Of a stretch of DNA of 64,000 nucleotides, positions 24,250-31,944 are shown in pieces. The notes beneath the pieces were generated by a model. That model was not told the DNA's origin. It made no database searches and saw nothing but the letters and a program-made list of their open reading frames with translations. A program made the translations under genes and the position numbers. How positions within the stretch are numbered: position 1 is the first letter of the stretch; every line of letters begins with the position of its first letter. Source of the stretch: Alistipes montrealensis (GTDB lineage Bacteria > Bacteroidota > Bacteroidia > Bacteroidales > Rikenellaceae); the NCBI RefSeq assembly GCF_018362775.1, contig NZ_JAGYXY010000008.1, positions 932 through 64,931 on the forward strand. The letters run 5' to 3'.

Positions 24250-25125
24250 TCACAGTTTGTAGAGTGCATAGACGGGATTGTGGTCCGAAAGGAACGGCAC
24301 GCCGTAGCGTTCGGAGTCGGTAAGGGTACGGTAAGCCAGCACACGGGCGTTACGGCCGAAGATGAAATCGATCCACAGCGAACGTTTGCCGAAGTCGTTG
24401 AACGTCGGCAGTTCGTCGGTCACCGGAGCCGCATGGCGCGCCGACTGCATCCACGCTTTCAGCGGGTCGAGCAAGGCATTGTCGTAGGTCGTATTCAGGT
24501 CGCCCGAAAGGAAAACGGCGGCCTTTTCCCCGGCAATCTCCTTCATCCGGGCAACCACCATCCGCGCCGATTCGACGCGGGCCTGCTTGCCGACGTGGTC
24601 GAAATGGGTGTCGAAATAGAAAAACTCCTTCCCGGTTTTCCGGTCTTTGAGCCGCACCCATACCGTGACGCGGCGGCACATGGCGTCCCAGCCCCGCGAC
24701 GGGCATTCGGGTGTGGGGCTGATCCAGAAAAATCCGCTGTCGACGAGAACGTATTTCGAACGGCGGTACATGATCATCAGATGCTCGCCGCCGTCGGGTT
24801 TCTTTTCGATGTCGGTCGCGGCGTCACGCCCCATGTCGACCTCGGCGTATTCGGGAAGGTTGACCTTCAGGTAGTCGATCTGGGGCCGGTGCGGCTCCTG
24901 AAACCCGACGACATCGGGCGACTCCGCACGGATCATCTCCAGGCAGGCAGCGCGGCGCGCAATCCAGCCGTTGTCGCCGTCGGCGCCGGGCTTGTAGTAA
25001 CGGATATTGAACGACATCAGTTTCAGGTCGGCTTTCGCCGCAGCGGCGGCCAGCGCCTTGTCGTCCTGCGCCCGCAGGGGCATCGCCAGCCCCAGCAGCG
25101 CGATAAAAAGCAGTAACTGTTTCAT
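24250..25125 (-). CDS. Exported endonuclease/exonuclease/phosphatase-family protein
   Basis: A 291-residue DNase I-fold protein. The start at 25125 gives a signal peptide (MKQLLLFIALLGLAMPLRAQ); the frame extends 64 codons upstream across the promoter, and that extension is rejected. Catalytic landmarks are SFNIRYY, GFQEPH, DTHFDHVG, LSGDLNTTYD and LSDHNPVYA. No lipobox is seen, so it is probably periplasmic or secreted, unlike its lipoprotein paralogue at 14962-15888. The -7 box ends only seven bases before the ATG, so the mRNA may have almost no leader. Confidence 0.87.
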   Translation of the reverse strand: MKQLLLFIALLGLAMPLRAQDDKALAAAAAKADLKLMSFNIRYYKPGADGDNGWIARRAACLEMIRAESPDVVGFQEPHRPQIDYLKVNLPEYAEVDMGRDAATDIEKKPDGGEHLMIMYRRSKYVLVDSGFFWISPTPECPSRGWDAMCRRVTVWVRLKDRKTGKEFFYFDTHFDHVGKQARVESARMVVARMKEIAGEKAAVFLSGDLNTTYDNALLDPLKAWMQSARHAAPVTDELPTFNDFGKRSLWIDFIFGRNARVLAYRTLTDSERYGVPFLSDHNPVYALYKL

Positions 25126-25131
25126 GATGAG

Positions 25132-25139
25132 CAAAGATA
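25132..25139 (-). promoter_or_regulatory. Promoter -7 box for the phosphatase-SGNH operon
   Basis: TATCTTTG on the minus strand. A TTTG lies 22 bases upstream, slightly long for the consensus. The box ends six bases before the start codon at 25125. Confidence 0.65.
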
Positions 25140-25362
25140 ATCGAAAAAAAGCGAAAATGTGCAAACTCCTTTCTGCTTTTTTTACACAGCCAACGAACCG
25201 CCGTTTGTTGCAACGCATCGTAAACCAGGCCGGTACACGGCCCTGCACCCGGGCCTGTCTTCGAGAAAAGCTGTCGGCAGCAGCACCGGAACTTGCGGGC
25301 GGCAACCGGAGACGCAAACGTTTTTTTCCGCAGAAAAGACTCTGATTGTCCCGAAAAATTGC

Positions 25363-25370
25363 TACCTTTG
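25363..25370 (+). promoter_or_regulatory. Promoter -7 box for the DUF3127 gene
   Basis: TACCTTTG, 24 bases before the ATG at 25395; a TTG is 14 bases upstream of it, shorter than usual. The 235 bases between this box and the divergent gene's ATG at 25125 hold no other feature that I can see. Confidence 0.65.
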
Positions 25371-25394
25371 TGAAAAATAAACCCGATTTATACT

Positions 25395-25760
25395 ATGGAA
25401 TTCGAAGGAACAGTTTTCAAAATACTGCCCGTGACGAAAGGAACGTCGGCACGCGGTGAGTGGCAGCGTCAGGACGTGGTTTTCGAAATGAACGAAGGTT
25501 CGTTCGCGCGTAAAATCTGCGTTACATTCTTCAACAAACCCGAAGACGTGGCCCGCCTGCAGGAAGGTTCGACCTACAACGTCTCGGTGAACGTCGAGTC
25601 GCGCGAATACAACGGCCGCTGGTACACCGACATCCGCGCATGGCGTCTGCAACCCAAGCAGGAGACCGCAGGGGCCGCCCCGATGCCCGACATGCCGCCC
25701 ATCGCCGAGGAACCGTCCTATGCGTCGTCGCCGGCGCAGGTCGACGACCTGCCGTTCTAA
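25395..25760 (+). CDS. DUF3127 family protein (OB-fold-like)
   Basis: A 121-residue protein. Residues 1-85 (MEFEGTVFKIL, RQDVVFEMNEG, ICVTFFNKPEDVARL, YNVSVNVESREYNGRWYTDI) match the DUF3127 family, a Bacteroidota group predicted to resemble single-strand-binding OB folds. The tail is proline- and acid-rich and ends in DDLPF, closely resembling the acidic C-terminal tip of SSB proteins (DDxPF). This suggests, but does not prove, that it binds single-stranded nucleic acid and docks SSB partner proteins. It is monocistronic between its own promoter and terminator. Confidence 0.85.
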   Translation: MEFEGTVFKILPVTKGTSARGEWQRQDVVFEMNEGSFARKICVTFFNKPEDVARLQEGSTYNVSVNVESREYNGRWYTDIRAWRLQPKQETAGAAPMPDMPPIAEEPSYASSPAQVDDLPF

Positions 25761-25840
25761 ATACGGAGGGGAGGGGCTGAAAGAAGGCTGCCCAAAACAC
25801 GGAATCCGGGTTCGGCAAGAATCCGCCCGCCTGAAATTCA

Positions 25841-25872
25841 AAAACTCCGGTCCCTGAGGACCGGAGTTTTTC
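25841..25872 (+). terminator. Intrinsic terminator of the DUF3127 gene
   Basis: Perfect stem AAAACTCCGGTCC / GGACCGGAGTTTT with a CTGA loop and a T-tract. Confidence 0.9.
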
Positions 25873-25885
25873 ATATACCTTATTA

Positions 25886-25923
25886 TAAAAAAATCCGGAT
25901 GCGCACACGGCACATCCGGATTC
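25886..25923 (-). terminator. Intrinsic terminator of the larger FKBP gene
   Basis: On the minus strand AATCCGGATG / CATCCGGATT flanks a short loop and is followed by seven T residues, 16 bases past the stop at 25940. Confidence 0.88.
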
Positions 25924-25939
25924 GATTTATTCCCGGGAA

Positions 25940-27052
25940 TTATTTTGCGGGAGCAACTTCGGGAGTCTCGGCCGTTGCGGTCGAATCTGCCGGAGCGGGC
26001 TCTTCGTAAGGAGTAACGTCGACCAGTTCGACTTCGAACTCCAAAGCCTCGTTGGGACCGATGTCACGGCCTGCGCCGCGTGCACCGTAAGCCAGGTCGG
26101 CGGGAATCCAGAGCGTGATCGTACCGCCCTTGCCTACCAGTTGCAGACCCTCGGTCCATCCCGGAATCACACGGTTGAGCGGGAACTCGACGGGTTCGTC
26201 CTTGTCGAAATCGTCGGGACGCTGCTTCTTGAGCATCTCCTGCTGCTCCTTCGAGCGGTTGGCGAACTTCGAGGTATCGAATACCTTACCGTCGCGGGTG
26301 CGGCCCGTATAGTGAACCTTCACCACGTCGCGCGGATCCTTCGGCATCACCGAAGCGTCGCCGGCCTTGGTAACCTTATAAAGCAGGCCCGACTCGGTCT
26401 TCTTCACGCCCGATTTCTTCTCCATTTTCTCCATCCACGCCTTCGAAGCCTCGGCATTCTCGGCCGGACGCTTTACCATGAAATAGTACTGCAGGTACTG
26501 GTTTACCTCGTCCTCGTTCATCTTGGCATTGTTGTCGCGCACGTTCTGCATAGCCTCGCCGATCCAAACCAGTTGGATAGGCATGCCGCTCTGTGCGATG
26601 TTGTAACCGATGTCGTTACCGAAAGCATAGGAAATTTCGGCACGCTCCTCTTCGCTCTCGAACATTTCGGGATCGGCTGCGGGATACTCCACCTTGGTCG
26701 AGTCGCCGCCGGCCAGGCGTATGCTGTCAGCCTGGGCACGCTTCTGCGCGATAGCCTGGGCACGCTCGCCGCGCTTCGACATGAAATACTCGCGCAGCAT
26801 ATCGAGCGATTTGTCGTGTTCCTGGGTAGCCTTGCCCAGGGCTCCTTCCTGAACACCCTTGTCAACGGCCTTGAAGTCGAACGGAATGTCCTTCATTTCG
26901 TAGCTCAAGCCGTAGCCGATGTTAGCTCCGAGCGAATACGACAACGAGTCGAATTCGGACAGGCTGCCCATCTGTACCCCGCCTTTGTTTCCTCCGCAGG
27001 AGGCGAGCATTGCAGCACCCGCAAGCGCCGCCGCAAAAAAGATTTTTTTCAT
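25940..27052 (-). CDS. FKBP-type peptidyl-prolyl isomerase lipoprotein
   Basis: A 370-residue lipoprotein (start at 27052; lipobox MLASC, Cys19). The N-terminal half resembles the FKBP dimerisation domain of Mip/FkpA (FDSLSYSLGANIGYGLSYE) but is extended by a second helical segment. The C-terminal FKBP domain has VKVHYTGRTRDGKVFDTS, VIPGWTEGLQLVGKGG and IPADLAYGARGAG, retaining the core active-site aromatics. It ends in an acidic Pro/Ala tail. It probably assists folding of exported proteins. It is transcribed from two promoters inside a repeat element (27104-27195). Confidence 0.92.
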   Translation of the reverse strand: MKKIFFAAALAGAAMLASCGGNKGGVQMGSLSEFDSLSYSLGANIGYGLSYEMKDIPFDFKAVDKGVQEGALGKATQEHDKSLDMLREYFMSKRGERAQAIAQKRAQADSIRLAGGDSTKVEYPAADPEMFESEEERAEISYAFGNDIGYNIAQSGMPIQLVWIGEAMQNVRDNNAKMNEDEVNQYLQYYFMVKRPAENAEASKAWMEKMEKKSGVKKTESGLLYKVTKAGDASVMPKDPRDVVKVHYTGRTRDGKVFDTSKFANRSKEQQEMLKKQRPDDFDKDEPVEFPLNRVIPGWTEGLQLVGKGGTITLWIPADLAYGARGAGRDIGPNEALEFEVELVDVTPYEEPAPADSTATAETPEVAPAK

Positions 27053-27103
27053 TGTTGTTTTTACTATGTTTTGATGTTTGGCTTTTATCGCAATTCGTAT
27101 GCG

Positions 27104-27195
27104 CAAAGATAGTGCAAGCCGGGCGCAGAGGTGAATTTATTCGACTCTGCCGGGGCGCCGCCTATCTAAGCGGGGGTTTATTCCACGCAAAGATA
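27104..27195 (-). repeat. 84-bp promoter repeat upstream of the FKBP gene
   Basis: Read on the minus strand, two TATCTTTG boxes (27188-27195 and 27104-27111) start exactly 84 bases apart. Between them lie TTAGATAGGCGGCG, CCCCGGCA, AATAAATTC and GCGCCCGGCTTGCAC in that order. The same order and spacing occur in the first unit of the array upstream of pyrD (31684-31767). The inner box lies 52 bases before the ATG at 27052 and is preceded by TTGCAC. The remaining 100 bases up to 27296 are AT-rich with no gene. Confidence 0.8.
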
Positions 27196-27295
27196 TAAAT
27201 TTTTTGTTAACGAAATGATTCTTAGCAACTATATTTTAAAGAGCCCCAAGCGGCGACAAACACGAATGCCGCCACGGCCCGGCGGTTTTTCCGGG

Positions 27296-28003
27296 TTAGC
27301 GCCGCCGCGACCGGATTGCATATTTGTCGAGGTCGACGAGTTCGATCTCGTAATAGAGCGTCGCATTGGGAGCAATGCCCAACTCCTTGTCGCCTTCGGC
27401 GCCGTAGGCTGCCGAAGAAGGCATCCAGGCGTTGATCTTGCCGCCCTTGCCGATGAGCTTGACGCTCTCCTGCACGCCGCGCCGCAGGTCGCGGACCAGC
27501 GAACGCACCGTATCGCCCCGCTCGTAGGAAGAGGCGATCTCGTCGCCCGCCGCCGTGCGGATCACCCACCGCAGAGCCACGCTGTCGCGCTCGGAGACGG
27601 GAATCTGGTCCTGGTCGCCCACCGCTGTTACCGTATAAGTCACGCCCGACGAAGTGCGGGCATAAGAGCGGTTCGACTTGGCGATGTCCGCCAGGAACTG
27701 CTCTTCGTAATTGCGCGCCTTCTCGGGAAGGGCGTAATTCACATAGCTCAGGTAGAACGTCTCGGCATCAGCCGCCGTGAGTTTGGGATTTTCGCGAAAA
27801 ACGTCGCGGATACCTTCGCAGACAGCGTTCACATTGATCGTCGAATCCATTTTCAGCAGGTTCATGCCCACATTCATGCCGAGGACGTAAGCCACCGAAT
27901 CGGTATCGCTCTTGAGTTTCACACCGCCTCCGCCCGAATTTTTCGAGCAGGCTCCGGCCAGCAGCAACACGAGGGCCGGAAGGATCGGGAAGGTCTTTTT
28001 CAT
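27296..28003 (-). CDS. Small FKBP-like lipoprotein
   Basis: A 235-residue lipoprotein (start at 28003, lipobox AGAC with Cys19). It has the same layout as the neighbouring FKBP: a helical N-terminal region (DSVAYVLGMNVGMNLLKMD) then a C-terminal FKBP fold (RGVQESVKLIGKGGKINAW, SSAAYGAEGDKELG, LYYEIELVDLDKY). The strand usually reading VHYTGxxxDGxxFDSS is VALRWVIRTAAGDEIASS, so the active-site Tyr and Asp appear replaced. It may be a chaperone or binding protein rather than an efficient isomerase. It is separated from the larger FKBP by 243 bases and has its own promoter. Confidence 0.85.
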   Translation of the reverse strand: MKKTFPILPALVLLLAGACSKNSGGGGVKLKSDTDSVAYVLGMNVGMNLLKMDSTINVNAVCEGIRDVFRENPKLTAADAETFYLSYVNYALPEKARNYEEQFLADIAKSNRSYARTSSGVTYTVTAVGDQDQIPVSERDSVALRWVIRTAAGDEIASSYERGDTVRSLVRDLRRGVQESVKLIGKGGKINAWMPSSAAYGAEGDKELGIAPNATLYYEIELVDLDKYAIRSRRR

Positions 28004-28025
28004 AGTTATCAAACTCCTTTTTTTA

Positions 28026-28033
28026 CAAAAATA
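28026..28033 (-). promoter_or_regulatory. Promoter -7 box for the small FKBP gene
   Basis: TATTTTTG on the minus strand, preceded by GATTGCAC, 22 bases before the ATG at 28003. The block TTGCAC immediately before the -7 box is shared with the pyrD and larger FKBP repeats. Confidence 0.6.
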
Positions 28034-28055
28034 GTGCAATCTGCGGCAATTTATA

Positions 28056-29441
28056 CTATTTAATCCGGCGTTTGCGTCCGGAGAAGGCCAGGATCAGCAT
28101 GCAGCCCAGAACGGCGGCCGCCGTCGAACCCATCAGGATCGCGATCTTGCCGCGGTCGACCAGGTCGGGATCGGTATAGGCCAGCGAATCGACGAACAGC
28201 GACATCGTGAAACCGATACCGCCCAGGCAGGCTACGGCCAGCAGCATGCGCCACGTCGCCCCCTCGGGCAGCTCCGCAAGTCCGGTCTTCACGGCGCCCC
28301 AACTGGCGAGAAAGATACCCAGCGGCTTACCGATGACCAGTCCGAAGAACACGCCCATACCGACCGAACCGATCTCGGGCGAATAATGGAAAATATTGAG
28401 GTATTCGAGCGACGAAATCTCGACGCCGGCATTCGCCAGTGCGAAGACGGGCATGATCAGGAACGTGACGTAGGGCGCAAGGCCGTGCTCCAGGCGGTAG
28501 CTCATGCCGACCGAATTGGACGAAAGGTCGTGCATGCGGCGCAGGTAGAAGCGCTGCTCTTCGTTGGGGAAATCCTCATGGGAGGCGGCCCGGAGCATCA
28601 GCGCATTGAGCCAGCGCATCTTATGGGCGAAATACTCCTTGCTGTAACGCGGCTCCATCGGGATCAGCAGGGCCATCGCCACACCCGAAATGGTCGAGTG
28701 AACGCCCGAGTAGTAGAACAGCCCCCAGACCACAAAGGCCGGGACCAGGTAGGAGAACATGCGTTTCTCGCCCATCTGCTTCATGAAGTAAACCCCGAGC
28801 ATGATGACCAGCGCCACCAGCAGACAGCCGATCTGCACCTTGCCGCCATAGAACAGCGCGATGACCAGGATAGCCCCGAGATCGTCGGCAATAGCCAATG
28901 CCGTAAGGAAGATTTTGAGCGATACGGGAACACGCTCGCCCAGCATCGAAAGGATGCCGATGGCAAAGGCAATGTCCGTAGCGGTGGGAATACCCCAACC
29001 GTTGGCGGCCATCGTTCCGTGGTTGAAAGCCGTGAAGAAGATCGCGGGGACGAGCATGCCGCCCGCAGCGGCCAGCACCGGGAGAATGGCCCGCCGGGTG
29101 GACGAAAGCTGCCCGCAGACAATTTCGCGTTTGATTTCGAGCCCCACGGCGAAAAAGAAAATCACCATCAGGCCGTCGTTGATGAACTTCTCGACGGTCA
29201 TTCCCCGCGGGAAGATCCAGTCGATCACTCCGTCGGGCGAGCGGACCATCAGCGAAAGGTCGGTTTCGAGCAGGTGGTGGTAGTAGAGTTTGGTCGCTGG
29301 CAGGTTGGCCAGCAACATGGCGGCGATGACGCACACCAGCAGCACGACGCCTCCGGCCCAGGGAGCTTCCAGGAAACTACGGCCGCGAAGCCCCATCATG
29401 TGTCGCTGGCGAACCCAGCGGTACATTGAAAACAGTCGCAT
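28056..29441 (-). CDS. nhaA: Na+/H+ antiporter NhaA
   Basis: A 461-residue polytopic inner-membrane antiporter. The family core is present: GWGIPTATDIAFAIGILSML and LKIFLTALAIADDLGAIL, the latter holding the paired aspartates needed for Na+ and H+ binding. It is longer than E. coli NhaA through insertions in the cytoplasmic loops, common in this phylum. Its ATG directly abuts the TAA of the upstream arginase-fold gene (no spacer), indicating translational coupling. It ends in TAG at 28056. Confidence 0.95.
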   Translation of the reverse strand: MRLFSMYRWVRQRHMMGLRGRSFLEAPWAGGVVLLVCVIAAMLLANLPATKLYYHHLLETDLSLMVRSPDGVIDWIFPRGMTVEKFINDGLMVIFFFAVGLEIKREIVCGQLSSTRRAILPVLAAAGGMLVPAIFFTAFNHGTMAANGWGIPTATDIAFAIGILSMLGERVPVSLKIFLTALAIADDLGAILVIALFYGGKVQIGCLLVALVIMLGVYFMKQMGEKRMFSYLVPAFVVWGLFYYSGVHSTISGVAMALLIPMEPRYSKEYFAHKMRWLNALMLRAASHEDFPNEEQRFYLRRMHDLSSNSVGMSYRLEHGLAPYVTFLIMPVFALANAGVEISSLEYLNIFHYSPEIGSVGMGVFFGLVIGKPLGIFLASWGAVKTGLAELPEGATWRMLLAVACLGGIGFTMSLFVDSLAYTDPDLVDRGKIAILMGSTAAAVLGCMLILAFSGRKRRIK

Positions 29442-30506
29442 TTATCGTTCGTTGTTTTTGGCGGCCGACCTGAGCGTCTGCCCGCAGAGCTTCCACAGCA
29501 TGCGGGCGCCCGTAATGGCGTCGATTCGTTCGTCGGCTACGGGACACACCTCCACCACGTCGAAGCCGATGATGCGGCGTCCCGAGCGAACCAGCGTGTC
29601 GAGCAGGTAGACGGCCTGGTTGAATGTAAGTCCGCCCGAAACCGGCGTACCGGTATGGGGGCAGTTTTCGAAGGTGAGTCCGTCGATGTCGAAACTCACG
29701 TAAACCTCCTGCGGCAGCACGTCGACGATGCGGCGGCACTGCGCGTCCCACGTCTCGCCGCGAAAAGCGGCGGCAGCGAGCGAAAGGTCGTCGAAGGAGG
29801 CGATGCGTTCCGACGAGGCCGCCAGCGCAGCCTCCGTCTCACTGAAGTCGCGCACGGCGACCTGGGCGATCTTCACGACCTGCGGCACGTCGCGCAGGAC
29901 GTTGAACATGATCGAAGCATGGGAAAACTCGAATCCCTCGTACGCGTCGCGCAAATCGCAGTGGGCATCGACATGCAGGATGCCGAACTCCGCGTGCCGC
30001 GCGCCCAGCGCCCGGATCAACCCGTAGGGGGTCGAATGGTCGCCGCCGACGAGCCCCACCGTCTTGCCGGCGTCGAGCCAGCGTGAAGCCTGCGCCTCGA
30101 TGTTGGCGTTCATCGCCATACATCCCTCGTTGACGCGGCGGACCTTGCGCACGACATAGTCGTCCTCGAGGCAACCGCCCCCTTCGAGGTGGTCGATCAC
30201 CCGCGTAGCGTCGGCCCGCAGGCGCTGCGAAGATTCCTGCAGCGAATAGTCCACGTCGGCCGTGGCGATACCGCGGCGCCAGGCGCCGGGAGCCAGCGGA
30301 TCGTGGAAATCCAACTGTGTCGAAGCTTCGATAATGGCATCGGGCGCATAGGCCGCTCCCGCTCCGTAAGAGACCGTTACGTCCCACGGCGCCGAAATCA
30401 GCACCAGTTCCGCCGTTTCGGGATCGAACGGAAGCCCGAAATAGGTCCCGTTGTCCACACCGACACCATCCGGATCGAAGGGTTTCTGTTCCATAACGTT
30501 CATCAT
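29442..30506 (-). CDS. Arginase/agmatinase-fold ureohydrolase
   Basis: About 354 residues from the first of three close in-frame ATGs (30506; 30503 and 30494 are alternatives). It shows all ureohydrolase manganese motifs: GGDHSTPYGL, HVDAHCDLRDAYEG and SFDIDGLTF. It hydrolyses a guanidino or formimino compound such as agmatine, arginine or formiminoglutamate; the sequence does not decide which. Pairing with nhaA in one transcript could link amine or urea production to pH and sodium homeostasis (inference). The promoter at 30591-30598 implies a leader of about 80 bases. Confidence 0.88.
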   Translation of the reverse strand: MMNVMEQKPFDPDGVGVDNGTYFGLPFDPETAELVLISAPWDVTVSYGAGAAYAPDAIIEASTQLDFHDPLAPGAWRRGIATADVDYSLQESSQRLRADATRVIDHLEGGGCLEDDYVVRKVRRVNEGCMAMNANIEAQASRWLDAGKTVGLVGGDHSTPYGLIRALGARHAEFGILHVDAHCDLRDAYEGFEFSHASIMFNVLRDVPQVVKIAQVAVRDFSETEAALAASSERIASFDDLSLAAAAFRGETWDAQCRRIVDVLPQEVYVSFDIDGLTFENCPHTGTPVSGGLTFNQAVYLLDTLVRSGRRIIGFDVVEVCPVADERIDAITGARMLWKLCGQTLRSAAKNNER

Positions 30507-30590
30507 TCTTTTGCCGTTTTCGCCGTCAGCCCGGGACCATGCAGGCCCGGACTTTGCATTCACCCGGCGAAAACGTTCCGTTTTGAACGG

Positions 30591-30598
30591 CAAAGGTA
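30591..30598 (-). promoter_or_regulatory. Promoter -7 box for the ureohydrolase-nhaA operon
   Basis: TACCTTTG on the minus strand, divergent from the pdxB box 20 bases away. Confidence 0.65.
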
Positions 30599-30618
30599 CG
30601 AAAATTTTAATTTTTACC

Positions 30619-30626
30619 TATCTTTG
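30619..30626 (+). promoter_or_regulatory. Promoter -7 box for pdxB
   Basis: TATCTTTG, 41 bases before the pdxB ATG; the upstream stretch is AT-rich. Confidence 0.68.
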
Positions 30627-30667
30627 TTCACCCGAATGACGAGAAACGGAGATAAATACACCAAATT

Positions 30668-31663
30668 ATGAAAATCATTGCCGACAGCGCCATACCCTTT
30701 CTGCGGGGTGTCCTGGAGCCGTTCGCCGAGGTGGAATACCTCCCCGGGACGGCAATTTCGGCCGCCGACGCACACGACGCCGACGCGCTGGTGATACGCA
30801 CCCGCACCCGGTGCGACGAAGCGCTCCTGGCGGGTTCGCGCGTACGAATGATCGCCACGGCGACCATCGGGTTCGACCACATCGACCGGGCCTGGTGCGC
30901 GGAGCACGGAATCGAGGTCACCACGGCCGCCGGCTGCAACGCCCGGGGCGTCCTGCAATGGGTCGGCGCGGCACTCGCTCACCTCGCACGCACACAGGGC
31001 TGGGAGCCTGCCGAACGGACGTTGGGCATCGTGGGCGTGGGACACGTCGGATCGCTCGTCAGGGAGTACGCCGAGGCGTGGGGATTCCGCGTCATTTGCT
31101 GCGACCCGCCGCGTGAAGAGCGGGAACACTGCGGGTTCAGGCCCCTGGAAGAGGTAGCCGGCGAAGCCGACATCCTCACCTTCCACACACCGCTCGACGA
31201 CACGACGCGGCATATGGCCGGCCGGCAACTGTTCGCCCTAATGAAACCCGGCGCCGTCGTGATCAACACTTCGCGCGGGGAGGTGGTCGACGGCGACGCC
31301 CTGCTGGCGAGCGGACTCGACTGCGCGCTCGATGTCTGGGAGCACGAACCGCACCTCGACCCGGCCCTGCTGGCCCATGCGCTGCTGGCCACGCCCCACA
31401 TTGCAGGCTATTCCGAACAGGGCAAAGCCAACGCCACGGCTATGTCGGTCGCCTCGCTGGCCCGCCGTTTCGGGTTCCCGCTCGAAGGATGGTATCCGCC
31501 CGAAGCCGCCCCGGCGACCCCGCGGCCGATCGGTTGGCAGGAGTTATGCGCAACTATCGGAAAGGCCTACGACATCGGAGCCGAAAGCCGCCGCCTGAAG
31601 GAGCGGCCGGGCGATTTCGAGTCCATGCGCGACCATTATGCCTACCGCCGCGAATATTTTTAG
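30668..31663 (+). CDS. pdxB: 4-phosphoerythronate dehydrogenase
   Basis: A 331-residue D-isomer-specific 2-hydroxyacid dehydrogenase. The opening MKIIADSAIPF, the segment VIRTRTRCDEALL and TATIGFDHID are typical of PdxB, which makes 2-oxo-3-hydroxy-4-phosphobutanoate in pyridoxal-phosphate synthesis. The NAD site is GIVGVGHVGSLV, the catalytic Arg is in NTSRGEVVDGDAL, and the Glu/His pair follows (HIAGYS). It is somewhat shorter than the E. coli enzyme at the C-terminus. It is transcribed alone and diverges from the ureohydrolase operon. Confidence 0.9.
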   Translation: MKIIADSAIPFLRGVLEPFAEVEYLPGTAISAADAHDADALVIRTRTRCDEALLAGSRVRMIATATIGFDHIDRAWCAEHGIEVTTAAGCNARGVLQWVGAALAHLARTQGWEPAERTLGIVGVGHVGSLVREYAEAWGFRVICCDPPREEREHCGFRPLEEVAGEADILTFHTPLDDTTRHMAGRQLFALMKPGAVVINTSRGEVVDGDALLASGLDCALDVWEHEPHLDPALLAHALLATPHIAGYSEQGKANATAMSVASLARRFGFPLEGWYPPEAAPATPRPIGWQELCATIGKAYDIGAESRRLKERPGDFESMRDHYAYRREYF

Positions 31664-31817
31664 CGGATTCACTCTTTTTTAATTACCTTTGCCCGCGATA
31701 AATAGCGGCTCAGACAGGCAGCATCCCGGTCCCGTGAAATAAATTCGGCTCCGCGCCCGGCTTGCACGATCTTTGGCTTCGCCTCAGACAGACGGCGGCT
31801 CGGCAAAAGCAAATAAA

Positions 31818-31849
31818 TTTGGCTCCGCCGCCGGATTGCACTATCTTTG
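31818..31849 (+). promoter_or_regulatory. pyrD promoter, middle copy
   Basis: TTTG at 31818-31821, a 20-base spacer, then TATCTTTG at 31842-31849: a full match to the Bacteroidota housekeeping promoter. Confidence 0.75.
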
Positions 31850-31891
31850 GCTTCGCCTTAGATAGGCGGCGGCTCGGCAAAAGCAAATAAA

Positions 31892-31923
31892 TTTGCTTCT
31901 GCACTCGCCTTGCACTATCTTTG
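31892..31923 (+). promoter_or_regulatory. pyrD promoter, proximal copy
   Basis: TTTG at 31892-31895, a 20-base spacer, TATCTTTG at 31916-31923; the ATG at 31945 leaves a leader of roughly 15 bases. Confidence 0.78.
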
Positions 31924-31944
31924 CGGCAATTACTTCGAAAAAAA

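Larger units (their letters stand above)
31684..31923 (+). repeat. Tandem promoter-repeat array upstream of pyrD
   Basis: Four direct -7-type boxes at 31684, 31768, 31842 and 31916, spaced 84, 74 and 74 bases. Units 31737-31810 and 31811-31884 are both 74 bp and nearly identical; a partial unit continues to the pyrD leader. Each unit carries AAATAAATTTGGCTCCGC, then TTGCAC, the -7 box, and a GC-rich block GGCGGCGGCTCGGCAAAAGC. The third box is TATCTTTG inside an inverted repeat (31841-31865, CTATCTTTGGC / GCCTTAGATAG). The box at 31768 has decayed to GATCTTTG. This array fills most of the 281-base gap between pdxB and pyrD. Confidence 0.88.

Noticed and set aside
25140..25360. Small genes suggested by short frames in the 25126-25394 gap
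   Set aside because: They overlap promoters of both flanking genes, have atypical composition and no start signal; I see no gene in this gap.
31684..31923. CRISPR array
   Set aside because: Units abut with no unique spacers, each unit has a promoter, and no cas gene is near.
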